From: an uncultured Mollicutes bacterium
Lineage (GTDB): Bacteria; Bacillota_I; Bacilli_A; Acholeplasmatales; Anaeroplasmataceae
Reading direction: 5' to 3'
DNA length: 64,000 nt
Assembly (NCBI GenBank): GCA_947174785.1
Contig: CAMWKG010000003.1
Location: forward strand, 61,278 to 125,277
The notes under the pieces were generated by a model, which ran no database searches, was not told the origin of the DNA, and was given only the letters and a program-made list of their open reading frames with translations. A program made the translations under genes and the position numbers. This document shows positions 36,557 to 44,711 of this stretch, piece after piece (position 1 is the first letter of the stretch; every line of letters begins with the position of its first letter).

Positions 36557-38482
36557 ATGGAAGAATTAAATACAAGAGCCAAGCAAGTATTTAATTTGAT
36601 GAAGAAGTATTCCTTGCAAAATAACATAAAAACTATGGGTAGTGAGTTTTTAATTTTAGCGATGTATGAAACAGAAGATAGCTTATGCCATTTTCTTTTA
36701 GATGAATATGATGTTACAAAAGAAGAGATAGAAGAGAAAACGAAAGACATCTTTATATTGAGAAAGGATTTAGGAGAGTATAACTCATCCTTAGAAGCAA
36801 TCCTCCATCAAGCAAAGCTCCTTGCGGGAGAAGGAAGTATCTCAGAGGAACATTTATTTATGGCTGTTTTAATGAATAAAAATACCATTGCATGTTCTAT
36901 ATTAGAAGCACTAGATTTAAGTATTGAAGAGCTTATTGAAGATGTCAAAGATATCTATGATTTTGAGCACAATGACACAAACGAGGTTTCCTTCGTAAGA
37001 AACATTACAAAGGAAGCTAAAAACGATGAATTAGATACATTTATTGATCGTAGTGAGTATTTGAAAAGACTGGATGTCATTTTACATAGAAAATATAAAA
37101 ACAATCCATTGCTTATTGGTAATGCTGGTGTAGGGAAAACAGCTCTAGTAGAAGGTTATGCTAAGAAGCTGGTTCAGGACAAATCAGATGTTTCTGTTTT
37201 AGCATTAAATTTAACCTCTATGCTTGCAGGAACTAGATATCGTGGCGATTTTGAGGAACGCTTTGATAAATTTATCAAAGATATCGCAAGCAAAAAGAAT
37301 GTGATTATTTTTATTGATGAAATACATACAATTATTGGAGCGGCAACTACAGATGGAAATTTAGATGTTGCAAATATGCTAAAACCACTTCTTGCAAGAA
37401 ATGGTATTAAATTAATAGGTGCTACAACCTTAGAAGAATATCATAAAACTATTGAAAAGGATAAAGCTCTAGCGAGAAGATTTCAGACTGTGTTTGTAAG
37501 TGAGCCTACCTTAGAGGAAACAAAGGAAATCCTTTATGGCTTACGCCCTGATTATGAAAAATATCATAATGTGAAGATTAGTGATACGGTTTTAGATTAT
37601 TTGTTAACAGAATCCAATCGCTGTATAATTCATAAATTTCGACCAGATAAATGTATAGATGTATTAGATGACATGCTTTCCTTAGCACATATTTTAAACA
37701 AGGATGAAGTAACAACAAATGATGTAGATCATACGATACATACCTATTTGGGAAATAAACAAGCAACGGATAGTTATGTTCTTTCTTATAGTGCACTTGA
37801 AAAATATCGTTGGTTATATTTAAATCATTTATTAGATGATAAGCCATTATTAAAATTGAAATATCAGGGGAGTAAGGATGGATTAGATACCTTAATTACA
37901 GATTGTAAACAAATCTTTAATATTGGACATGAAGCTGTTTTAAGCATTGATTTAAGTGGGTATAAGGATTCTTTTATGCTTACCAGTCTTATTGGGGCTC
38001 CACCAGGATATATCGGCTATGAGGATGAAGGAATTTTATCTAAGCATATTTTAGCTTATCCAAGCTCTATTCTTGTGTTTAAAAATTTTAGTCAAGCTAG
38101 TGGAAATGTAAGCTCCTTTATTTTGAATTTTATAAAGAGTGGATTCTTCACAGATCAAAAATCAAGATTTATTCAGCTCAATAATGTGATTGTCATTGTT
38201 GAGGGAATTTCAGAAAAAAAGAGTATGGGGTTCAATGAGAAAGTAATTGAAGAGGATACTATTTTTGATGAATGTATCACAAATGACCATTTAGTCTTAT
38301 CAAATTTAAATGCCATATATGAAAAGGCACTCTCACGTTTGAACTATGAGATATCCTTTGATTTTGATATAGATTCCTCTAACAAAAAGAAAGTAAATCA
38401 TTATTTATATGAATTTACTAAAAAAAATAAAAAAGGGACTTATCAAATTCACAAGGAAGACATTTTAGATGGTTGGTTATAG
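36557..38482 (+). CDS. ClpC/ClpB-like AAA+ protein with an apparently inactive second ATPase domain
   Basis: The 641-residue protein has a Clp N-domain (residues 1-140, two repeats), then a normal first AAA+ domain: Walker A GNAGVGKT at 188-195, Walker B IIFIDEIHT at 250-258, and ALARRFQ. The second AAA+ domain keeps the pore-loop-like GAPPGYIGYEDEG at 480-492 but lost Walker A (YQGSKDGLD near 437 in place of GxxGxGKT) and Walker B acidic residues (ILVFKNFSQAS near 505 in place of LLLDEIEKA). It also lacks the long middle coiled-coil of ClpB and an obvious ClpP loop. It is therefore shorter than ClpC (about 810 residues). GGAGGGGG precedes the ATG. A regulatory or adaptor-type unfoldase is inferred. 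Confidence 0.88.
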   Translation: MEELNTRAKQVFNLMKKYSLQNNIKTMGSEFLILAMYETEDSLCHFLLDEYDVTKEEIEEKTKDIFILRKDLGEYNSSLEAILHQAKLLAGEGSISEEHLFMAVLMNKNTIACSILEALDLSIEELIEDVKDIYDFEHNDTNEVSFVRNITKEAKNDELDTFIDRSEYLKRLDVILHRKYKNNPLLIGNAGVGKTALVEGYAKKLVQDKSDVSVLALNLTSMLAGTRYRGDFEERFDKFIKDIASKKNVIIFIDEIHTIIGAATTDGNLDVANMLKPLLARNGIKLIGATTLEEYHKTIEKDKALARRFQTVFVSEPTLEETKEILYGLRPDYEKYHNVKISDTVLDYLLTESNRCIIHKFRPDKCIDVLDDMLSLAHILNKDEVTTNDVDHTIHTYLGNKQATDSYVLSYSALEKYRWLYLNHLLDDKPLLKLKYQGSKDGLDTLITDCKQIFNIGHEAVLSIDLSGYKDSFMLTSLIGAPPGYIGYEDEGILSKHILAYPSSILVFKNFSQASGNVSSFILNFIKSGFFTDQKSRFIQLNNVIVIVEGISEKKSMGFNEKVIEEDTIFDECITNDHLVLSNLNAIYEKALSRLNYEISFDFDIDSSNKKKVNHYLYEFTKKNKKGTYQIHKEDILDGWL

Positions 38483-38513
38483 GCTAGCTTAAAGCTAGTC
38501 TTTTATTTTTTTC
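38481..38513 (+). terminator. Terminator of the ClpC-like gene
   Basis: GGCTAGCT / AGCTAGTC stem (38482-38500) with a 3-nt loop, followed by TTTTATTTTTTTC. Confidence 0.8.
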
Positions 38514-38532
38514 TAGAAAAATTAATAAAATG

Positions 38533-38541
38533 TGATAAAAT
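38533..38541 (+). promoter_or_regulatory. Extended -10 promoter of the DegV gene
   Basis: TGATAAAAT, an extended -10 with no good -35; 26 bp before the start codon. Confidence 0.5.
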
Positions 38542-38567
38542 AGTACTATAAGATGAGGTGCTATATT

Positions 38568-39416
38568 ATGATACATATAATAACAGATTCTACAAACGAT
38601 TTAGATGCAAAAACAATTGCAGAGCACAATATAGAGGTTTTACCTTTATATGTTAACTTTTCAGATGCTTCATATCAGGATGGGGTTGATATAACAACTC
38701 CTGAGCTTTATAAGCTAGTTGAAGAAAAAAATGAACTTCCTAAAACCGCTGCTATTCCTCAGCAAGTTTTTATTGATGTTTTTTCTAAGTATGTTGAGGC
38801 AGGGGATGAAGTAATCTTTACAGGTATTTCTAAGCAGATGTCTAGAACCTATGAAAATGCTGTTTTAGCTGCAAGAGAGGTTGATGAGAGTAAAATCTTT
38901 ATTGTGGATTCTATGAACCTTTCTACAGGAATTGGGCTTTTAGTATTAAAGGCTTGTAAATATCGTGATGAAGGTAAATCTGCAAAGGAGATTGCAGAGG
39001 CTTTGAATAAAGATAATAAGCGTGTATTATCTCAATTTGCTATAGAGAGAATGGATTATCTTTACAAGGGTGGACGTTGTTCTGGAATGGCTAAAATATT
39101 TGGTACACTTTTAAAGATTAAGCCAATAATAGCAGTTAGAGATGGAAAGATGCATGTAGCTAAAAAGCCACATGGAAAAATGAAGGTAGCTTTAGATGTT
39201 ATGATTGAACAGCTAAAAGGAGATTTGCCGCGTTTAGATAGAGATGTTGTACTTATAACACATTCTTTAGCTTTTGAATATTGTGATTATATTAAAGCCG
39301 AAATTTCTAAGTTTTTAGGAGATACTCCTATTTTATGCACGGTTGCAGGCTGTGTAATATCTTCTCATTGTGGTCAAGGTACTATTGGTATCTTATATAT
39401 GGTAAATGAAGAATGA
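38568..39416 (+). CDS. DegV family fatty-acid-binding protein
   Basis: The 282-residue product starts MIHIITDSTNDLDAKTI and contains YQDGVDITTPELYKL, LPKTAAIPQQVF, FTGISKQMSRTYENA, the IVDSMNLSTGIG segment and the AIERMDYLYKGGRCSG motif, all characteristic of DegV. The family binds fatty acids or lipids and, as FakB-like proteins, presents them to a fatty-acid kinase. The ATG at 38568 has GAGGTG 7 nt upstream; the ATG at 38553 overlaps that site. Its TGA overlaps the next gene by 4 nt. Confidence 0.93.
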   Translation: MIHIITDSTNDLDAKTIAEHNIEVLPLYVNFSDASYQDGVDITTPELYKLVEEKNELPKTAAIPQQVFIDVFSKYVEAGDEVIFTGISKQMSRTYENAVLAAREVDESKIFIVDSMNLSTGIGLLVLKACKYRDEGKSAKEIAEALNKDNKRVLSQFAIERMDYLYKGGRCSGMAKIFGTLLKIKPIIAVRDGKMHVAKKPHGKMKVALDVMIEQLKGDLPRLDRDVVLITHSLAFEYCDYIKAEISKFLGDTPILCTVAGCVISSHCGQGTIGILYMVNEE

Positions 39417-39988
39417 AAATAGATGTTTTTAAAGAGTGTCCTAGTTTAGAAAATGATGATTTTTTGATTCGTTTTATAGAACAAAAGGATGCAGAAGATT
39501 TATTAAAAGTTTATAGTGATAAGCTTGCGTTACCATTTTTTAATAGTGACAATTGTCATGGAAGTAATTTTTATATTACAAATATACAGGATATGGAAAA
39601 CACAATCTTCTATTGGCTTAAGGAATATTATGAATATAAAGGCTTTGTGAGGTTCTCTATAGTCGATAAGAAAAGAAATCAAGTGATAGGCACTATTGAA
39701 ATATTTAAAAGAATGGCCAATGATTTTTTTAACAATTGTGGTTTGTTAAGAGTGGATGTGGGAAGTTTTGATGAAGAAGTTCTTATTTTAAAATCTATTT
39801 TTTCATTGGTTTCTACTCCATTTATGCAGTGGTTTGATTGTGATATGATTGCAACTAAGGCTCCTATTTATGCAGTAGAAAGAATAAAAGCATTATCACA
39901 TGCAGGTTTTGTAAAATCAAACCATCCATTAATAGGACATGATGGTACATATTATTATGACTATTGGATACAAAAAAATAGTCTATAG
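39413..39988 (+). CDS. GNAT-like N-acetyltransferase
   Basis: The 191-residue product follows the GNAT layout: NDDFLIRFIEQKDAEDLLKV at the N-terminus, FVRFSIVDKKRNQVIGTIEI as the central strands, and a C-terminal half ending AVERIKALSHAGFVKSNHP. The usual acetyl-CoA-binding Q/RxxGxG/A loop is not clear, so activity is uncertain. The start overlaps the degV stop (ATGA), indicating coupling. The substrate is unknown. Confidence 0.7.
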   Translation: MKIDVFKECPSLENDDFLIRFIEQKDAEDLLKVYSDKLALPFFNSDNCHGSNFYITNIQDMENTIFYWLKEYYEYKGFVRFSIVDKKRNQVIGTIEIFKRMANDFFNNCGLLRVDVGSFDEEVLILKSIFSLVSTPFMQWFDCDMIATKAPIYAVERIKALSHAGFVKSNHPLIGHDGTYYYDYWIQKNSL

Positions 39989-40018
39989 AGAGTATTGTAA
40001 AAGGATGTATAAAATAAT

Positions 40019-40057
40019 AAGCAAATTTACAATGTATAAGTGAATTTGCTTTTTTCT
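40019..40057 (+). terminator. Terminator after the GNAT gene, fused to the downstream operator
   Basis: AAGCAAATT (40019-40027) / AATTTGCTT (40043-40051) then TTTTTCTTT. The T-run is also the left edge of the regulatory box. Confidence 0.8.
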
Positions 40058-40090
40058 TTGGCACTTTTTTAGCACTTGAAATGATATAAT
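40051..40090 (+). promoter_or_regulatory. Shared regulated promoter, copy 1: 11-bp direct repeat plus extended -10
   Basis: The 24-nt segment 40051-40074 is identical to 43799-43822. It contains GGCACTT (40060-40066... centred on GCACTT at 40061) and AGCACTT 11 bp further on (GCACTT at 40072). TGATATAAT is an extended -10, with TATAAT at 40085-40090, 7 bp after the second repeat. The -35 is poor, as in activator-dependent promoters. Confidence 0.7.
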
Positions 40091-40117
40091 CCCCTATATT
40101 TTATGGAGGATTACAAT

Positions 40118-43100
40118 ATGAGAAAAAAAGTGTTTTTAATTGCATTTTTAAGCTTTAGTTTATTGCTTTTCTATGGCTGTGGGGAAAAAGATAACCCACC
40201 ATCAGGAGGGGATGGTCCATCCGTTGTGAATCCGCCTGTAACAGAGCATACACATTCTTGGGGAGAATGGAGGGAAGAGGCTGCTACCTGTACAGCTTCT
40301 GGAAAAAAGACTAGAACGTGTAGCGGCTGTGATAAAGTTGAAACAGAGGATATTCCAGCTTTAAATCATAACTTCAAGGACGGATATTGTACACGATGTG
40401 ATGAGGTGGATCCTAAGAATACAGATATGATTGATGGTAAAGAATTTTTATCTGTAAAGATTTCTAACGATGGATTATTAACATTTAGCCGATTAAAGTG
40501 TGCAAGCAAATATGTTTTAAAAATTTCTAATGCTTCAACTGAAGAAGAAATTATAGAACTTGATAAAACAAAAGGAGCATACTCTTTAGCAACTCTTCCA
40601 GTAGGAAGAACAATGGTAACTTTAACTGCATATGAGAAGGTTGAAGTTAAGGTAGAAAATGAAACACATTATCAGGATGTACCTATTTCAACCGCAACTG
40701 ATGAATTTAGAATTACCAAAGTAAATCAGACTTATACTTTAGAAAGATTACGTTACACAGATGAATATATTACTCTAGAGGGCTTTTATGATGAGCCAAG
40801 AATAGATAGTAAGACAAATGAAAAGTACTATTTGTATGAAACGGTTTATAAAGCTCCTTCCTTAAGTAATATAATGAACAACTCTCAAATTAAAGATGCT
40901 AGGAATTTTAAACTAAAGGATACATCTAAGTACAAATTAGTTTATTATGAAAGTGACGGAGAAACCTCCTTTACTTTGGGAGCAAGTCATTATATGAATG
41001 TCGAAAGAGCAGGTTATTCTAAATACTATATTGCAGTAGTTGAAAAGGATACAAGTAAAGAAGTCAAAAGATATCCTATTCAAACCTATGGCTTAACAAC
41101 AGTAGAACTCAAATTTAGAAAATTAACCATATCCATAGAAGACGGAATCAGAACAATAGAAGCTTCAACGCTTAGAGAATCTTTATTCTTTACAGAAAAG
41201 GATATTTTATCAAAAGAGGATATATATCGAAATATAGATTCTGGCTTGTTAGGAAGAACGGGAGCATATACTCTGTTGGATAGAGATAGTGACTTTATAA
41301 TTCCTGCATCAAATATGGCAGGTGAGGTTGTTCTATATTTTTATGAAAAAGACCTCGTTTCAAAGGATTGTGAAGAATACAAAAAGTTTTCTAAAGATTT
41401 CGTTTTGTATGAGACGGATTATGGATGGAGCTTAACGGCAAGAAACGATGTTAAAGAAGTTTGTATACCTGCACAAATTATGGGACGTCCTGTTATTGGT
41501 GCCAATCTTTCTTCTACAGCAGTAGAAAGCTTAGTCCTAGAGGAAGGAATCACCCAATGGATATGTAGAATACAAGACTGTTCGAATTTAACAAGTATTT
41601 CCTTACCAGATACTATTGTATCAATGGAAAGACATTCCTTTGCGGGAATCCGTACAGATTGCATTATTTATTGTGATTTTGTAAAAGCAGTAGGAGATAC
41701 CTTCTCCATATATTGGAATGGCATTTCAGGAAGCTCCAACACATATAAAACAGTATATTTGGATTCTGTAAGGACAATCCATGGTTGTCAGATAGAGATT
41801 AAAGATGGAGTTGCGAGTGTTGTTGGATATACAGAAGAGTTTAAAGGGCTTGTTCCTAAGGAAGTGTCCATAGGTAAAAAGAGTTATCCAGTTAAAACAA
41901 TCGCAGAAAATGCATTTGCAGATTGTTTAGTAACAGAAATCATTGTAGAAGAAGGCATAGAAAGAATAGGAAGAAATGCATTCATCAATTGTACAAACTT
42001 AGAAAAGATTACTTTACCTTTTATTGGTTCAGAGTTGAATTCATTAACGAATGCTTATTTTGGATATATATTTGGAGCTAGCTCTGCTAATAACAATTCT
42101 GGCTATGTACCAGCAGGTCTTAAGGAAGTCGTAATTATTGGGGGAAAGGCTATCGGTAGTCAAGCCTTCTATGGTTGTAGTTCTATTGAAAGCATAATTG
42201 TTAAAAAGGATGTTGTTCAGATAGGAAATAATGCATTTTATAATTGTAACAGTTTAGTTTATGTAGAACTACCTATTAGTGTAACTGATGTGAATTCTAG
42301 AGCATTTTATAGATGTAACACAATTGAAAAAATGGTTGTTCCTTATGCTTGTCTGCCATATATTCCATCAAATTTAGAGGAATTAAAACTTCTAGATGGA
42401 GAGCGTTTAGAAGAGTCTACACTTCCTTCTGTACAGAATTTATATTTGCCTAAAACCATAACATATGTTGGAAGCAACTCTGGTACAGTTTTAAAAAATA
42501 TATATTTTGAAGGTACCATAGAGGATTGGTGCAAGATTAAATTTGAGCGCAATTTATTTTCGGATTCCTCTGAAGCAAAAGGCTTTTATATTAAAAAAGA
42601 TAGCGAATGGGAAAGAGTAGAAACCTTAACTATACCTAGAGGAATTGAAGAAATAGGAAACTATCAGTTTTATGGCTTTGATTGTCTTTCTCGGGTAGAA
42701 ATGAATGAAGGAATCCTTCGAATCGGCGAAGAGGCATTTGCTTATTGCAAGGGTTTAGAAAATATAATTCTACCTGATAGTTTATTAGAAATTAAACCAT
42801 ATGCCTTTTTAGAAGTAGAAAGCCTTACATACACAGAATATGAAAATGGTTTATATATAGGAAATAAAAATAATCCTTATTTATGCTTACTGAAAATGAA
42901 GGATACAAGCGAGAGAGAATTTACCATTCATGAAAAAACTCGTATTATCTACTCAACAGAGGCTACCAATTTGACAAAAATACAATTTCCTCAAAATGTT
43001 GTAAGCATTGGGGCTTATGCATTTATAAGATGTAAGCTTTATGAAGTACAATTGCCAAAGAGTTTAAAGCATATTGGAGAACAGGCATTATCTTCCTATG

Positions 43101-43768
43101 TGGACTGGATCAAATACGAAGGTACTATAGAAGATTGGTGCAAAGTAAAGCTTGATTCTTATATATTTGAGAATTGGGCTAATTCTAATACCTTTTCCAT
43201 CCAAACGGAAGATGAGTATTGGTTTCATGTTACAACTTTAGAAATTCCTGATACAATTACTCAAATTGGAGATTATCAATTCTATTGTTTTAATAATATT
43301 ACCTCTATTGTTGTTCCTGATAGTGTTACAAGTATAGGGACTAAAGCTTTTACTCATTGTGAAAAGCTTAAAAGCATCACGCTTCCTTTTGTTGGTCAAA
43401 CTAAGGATGGTACAGGAATAGGCGTATTTGGAGCTATTTTTGGGGCGGAACATTATGGAGAAAATAGTAGGACACCTCAGAACTTAAAAGAAGTAAAAAT
43501 AACGGGTGGAGAAGTTATAGTGGAAAATGCCTTCACCTATTGCCTTCATATTGAAAAGCTTATTCTTCCAAAGAGCATAATTAATATAGAAGCAACTCCT
43601 TTTGTAGAATGTAGGAGTATGACAATATATTGTGAAGTTGAAGAAGCTCCAAGTGGCTGGCAAGGAATTCTAAGTGCTGGAAATCGTGTTTATTATTATT
43701 CTGAAACAGAACCAATGAATGAAGGAAACTATTGGCATTATGTTGATGATGTACCTACAAAATGGTAA
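40118..43768 (+). CDS. BspA-type leucine-rich-repeat lipoprotein
   Basis: The ATG at 40118 is chosen for GGAGG 9 nt upstream and the signal MRKKVFLIAFLSFSLLLFYGC, with a slightly unusual lipobox (FYGC). The 1216-residue product then has a Cys-rich HTHSWGEWREEAATC...TRTCSGCDK...GYCTRCDE segment, a beta-rich region to about residue 480, and about 12 LRR_5/BspA repeats of the form IGxxAFxxCxxLxxIxLP (RIGRNAFINCTNLEKITLP, QIGNNAFYNCNSLVYVELP). A GTIEDWCK unit occurs twice. BspA-type repeats mediate host or matrix binding in known cases. It shares its promoter architecture with the two-component operon that follows, which may control it. Confidence 0.9.
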   Translation: MRKKVFLIAFLSFSLLLFYGCGEKDNPPSGGDGPSVVNPPVTEHTHSWGEWREEAATCTASGKKTRTCSGCDKVETEDIPALNHNFKDGYCTRCDEVDPKNTDMIDGKEFLSVKISNDGLLTFSRLKCASKYVLKISNASTEEEIIELDKTKGAYSLATLPVGRTMVTLTAYEKVEVKVENETHYQDVPISTATDEFRITKVNQTYTLERLRYTDEYITLEGFYDEPRIDSKTNEKYYLYETVYKAPSLSNIMNNSQIKDARNFKLKDTSKYKLVYYESDGETSFTLGASHYMNVERAGYSKYYIAVVEKDTSKEVKRYPIQTYGLTTVELKFRKLTISIEDGIRTIEASTLRESLFFTEKDILSKEDIYRNIDSGLLGRTGAYTLLDRDSDFIIPASNMAGEVVLYFYEKDLVSKDCEEYKKFSKDFVLYETDYGWSLTARNDVKEVCIPAQIMGRPVIGANLSSTAVESLVLEEGITQWICRIQDCSNLTSISLPDTIVSMERHSFAGIRTDCIIYCDFVKAVGDTFSIYWNGISGSSNTYKTVYLDSVRTIHGCQIEIKDGVASVVGYTEEFKGLVPKEVSIGKKSYPVKTIAENAFADCLVTEIIVEEGIERIGRNAFINCTNLEKITLPFIGSELNSLTNAYFGYIFGASSANNNSGYVPAGLKEVVIIGGKAIGSQAFYGCSSIESIIVKKDVVQIGNNAFYNCNSLVYVELPISVTDVNSRAFYRCNTIEKMVVPYACLPYIPSNLEELKLLDGERLEESTLPSVQNLYLPKTITYVGSNSGTVLKNIYFEGTIEDWCKIKFERNLFSDSSEAKGFYIKKDSEWERVETLTIPRGIEEIGNYQFYGFDCLSRVEMNEGILRIGEEAFAYCKGLENIILPDSLLEIKPYAFLEVESLTYTEYENGLYIGNKNNPYLCLLKMKDTSEREFTIHEKTRIIYSTEATNLTKIQFPQNVVSIGAYAFIRCKLYEVQLPKSLKHIGEQALSSYVDWIKYEGTIEDWCKVKLDSYIFENWANSNTFSIQTEDEYWFHVTTLEIPDTITQIGDYQFYCFNNITSIVVPDSVTSIGTKAFTHCEKLKSITLPFVGQTKDGTGIGVFGAIFGAEHYGENSRTPQNLKEVKITGGEVIVENAFTYCLHIEKLILPKSIINIEATPFVECRSMTIYCEVEEAPSGWQGILSAGNRVYYYSETEPMNEGNYWHYVDDVPTKW

Positions 43769-43774
43769 CAAATT

Positions 43775-43808
43775 GGATAATGGAGAAATCCATTATCCTT
43801 TTTCTTTG
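43775..43808 (+). terminator. Terminator of the BspA-like gene, fused to the downstream operator
   Basis: GGATAATGG (43775-43783), AGAAAT loop, CCATTATCC (43790-43798), then TTTTTCTTT, which again is the left edge of the regulatory box. Confidence 0.88.
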
Positions 43809-43838
43809 GCACTTTTTTAGCAGTTGAAATGTTAAAAT
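43799..43838 (+). promoter_or_regulatory. Shared regulated promoter, copy 2
   Basis: 43799-43822 repeats the 24 nt at 40051-40074 exactly; then G (instead of C), TTGAAATG, T (instead of A), and TAAAAT at 43833-43838. Half-sites GCACTT (43809) and GCAGTT (43820) are 11 bp apart. Box-to--10 spacing equals copy 1. Confidence 0.72.
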
Positions 43839-43869
43839 AAGCCAAATATGAAATCTAGGAGTAGATAAA

Positions 43870-44667
43870 ATGAAGGTTTTAGTTATTGACGATGATTTAG
43901 CATCCTTATCTTGCTTTTTAGAGCCTCTTGTAAAACAATACACAATGGAATATAAATTCTTTAAAGAAAACCCTGTTGATGCACTTACCTATATCAAAGA
44001 ACATGAGGTAGGGGGAGTTTTCATTAGTATGACTCTATCCTCTATAAATAGTATTGAACTTGCAGAAGGATTGTTAGAAATAAGAAAAGATTTAAAATTT
44101 GTTTTTATTGGTCAACCTAATCATATGAAGCTTTCAATAGAGCTACAGAAAAATCTTTTAGGAATTTGTGATAGACCATTAATGCCCAACCAAATAGAAG
44201 AATATTTGAAATGCTTGCAGATTCAGGAAAGAAAAAAAATTAAAATTCATACCTTTGGAGCTTTTGATGCTTTTATCAATCAGCAGATTATAAAATTCAA
44301 ATCTGCTAAATCAAAGGAGCTATTGGCACTGCTCATTACCTATAATGGAAAATCTATATATATGTCTGATGCGATATTTCATCTTTGGCCAGATAAGGAT
44401 ATAGAGCTTGCAAAGCGTTTATACAGAGATGCGGTGTGGAAGCTAAGAAAAACAATGATTGAATATGGGATTTCTCACATCATTGATTTTAAGCGAGCCC
44501 AATTATTTTTACATAAAGAAAATATAGAGTGTGATTATTGGGAATATTTAGAACAATCAAATATGAACTATAATGGTGTATTTTTACCAAGCTATGACTG
44601 GTCTATTGAGTTTCAATTAGAGCTAGACACCATAAAAATGAAAAGAAAATATCAATTGAAATCCTAG
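43870..44667 (+). CDS. SARP-like response regulator with a degenerate receiver domain
   Basis: The 265-residue protein has a receiver-like N-domain (MKVLVIDDD, residues 1-120) and a C-terminal winged-helix plus BTAD-like segment (KSKELLALLITYNGK; IFHLWPDKDIELAKRLYRDA), the layout of two-component SARP-family regulators (COG3947-like). The phosphoacceptor Asp is replaced by Ser53 (GVFISMTLSS, against AFLDINMPK in the paralogue at 46558), the switch Thr by Gly81, and the Lys by Arg102. It is therefore unlikely to be phosphorylated normally. It is the first gene of an operon with the histidine kinase and the intact paralogue. Confidence 0.88.
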   Translation: MKVLVIDDDLASLSCFLEPLVKQYTMEYKFFKENPVDALTYIKEHEVGGVFISMTLSSINSIELAEGLLEIRKDLKFVFIGQPNHMKLSIELQKNLLGICDRPLMPNQIEEYLKCLQIQERKKIKIHTFGAFDAFINQQIIKFKSAKSKELLALLITYNGKSIYMSDAIFHLWPDKDIELAKRLYRDAVWKLRKTMIEYGISHIIDFKRAQLFLHKENIECDYWEYLEQSNMNYNGVFLPSYDWSIEFQLELDTIKMKRKYQLKS

Positions 44668-44711
44668 TCTTTTTAAAAGAAGCATAGTATAATAGAATTG
44701 AGGTGAAGGAT

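Noticed and set aside
40059..40074. TGGCAC-N5-TAGCA looks like a sigma-54 -24/-12 promoter, and recurs at 43807-43822
   Set aside because: The -12 element has a mismatch (TAGCA for TTGCA), no sigma-54 activator is encoded in the window, and a good extended -10 lies at the same distance in both copies. The 11-bp direct-repeat explanation fits better.
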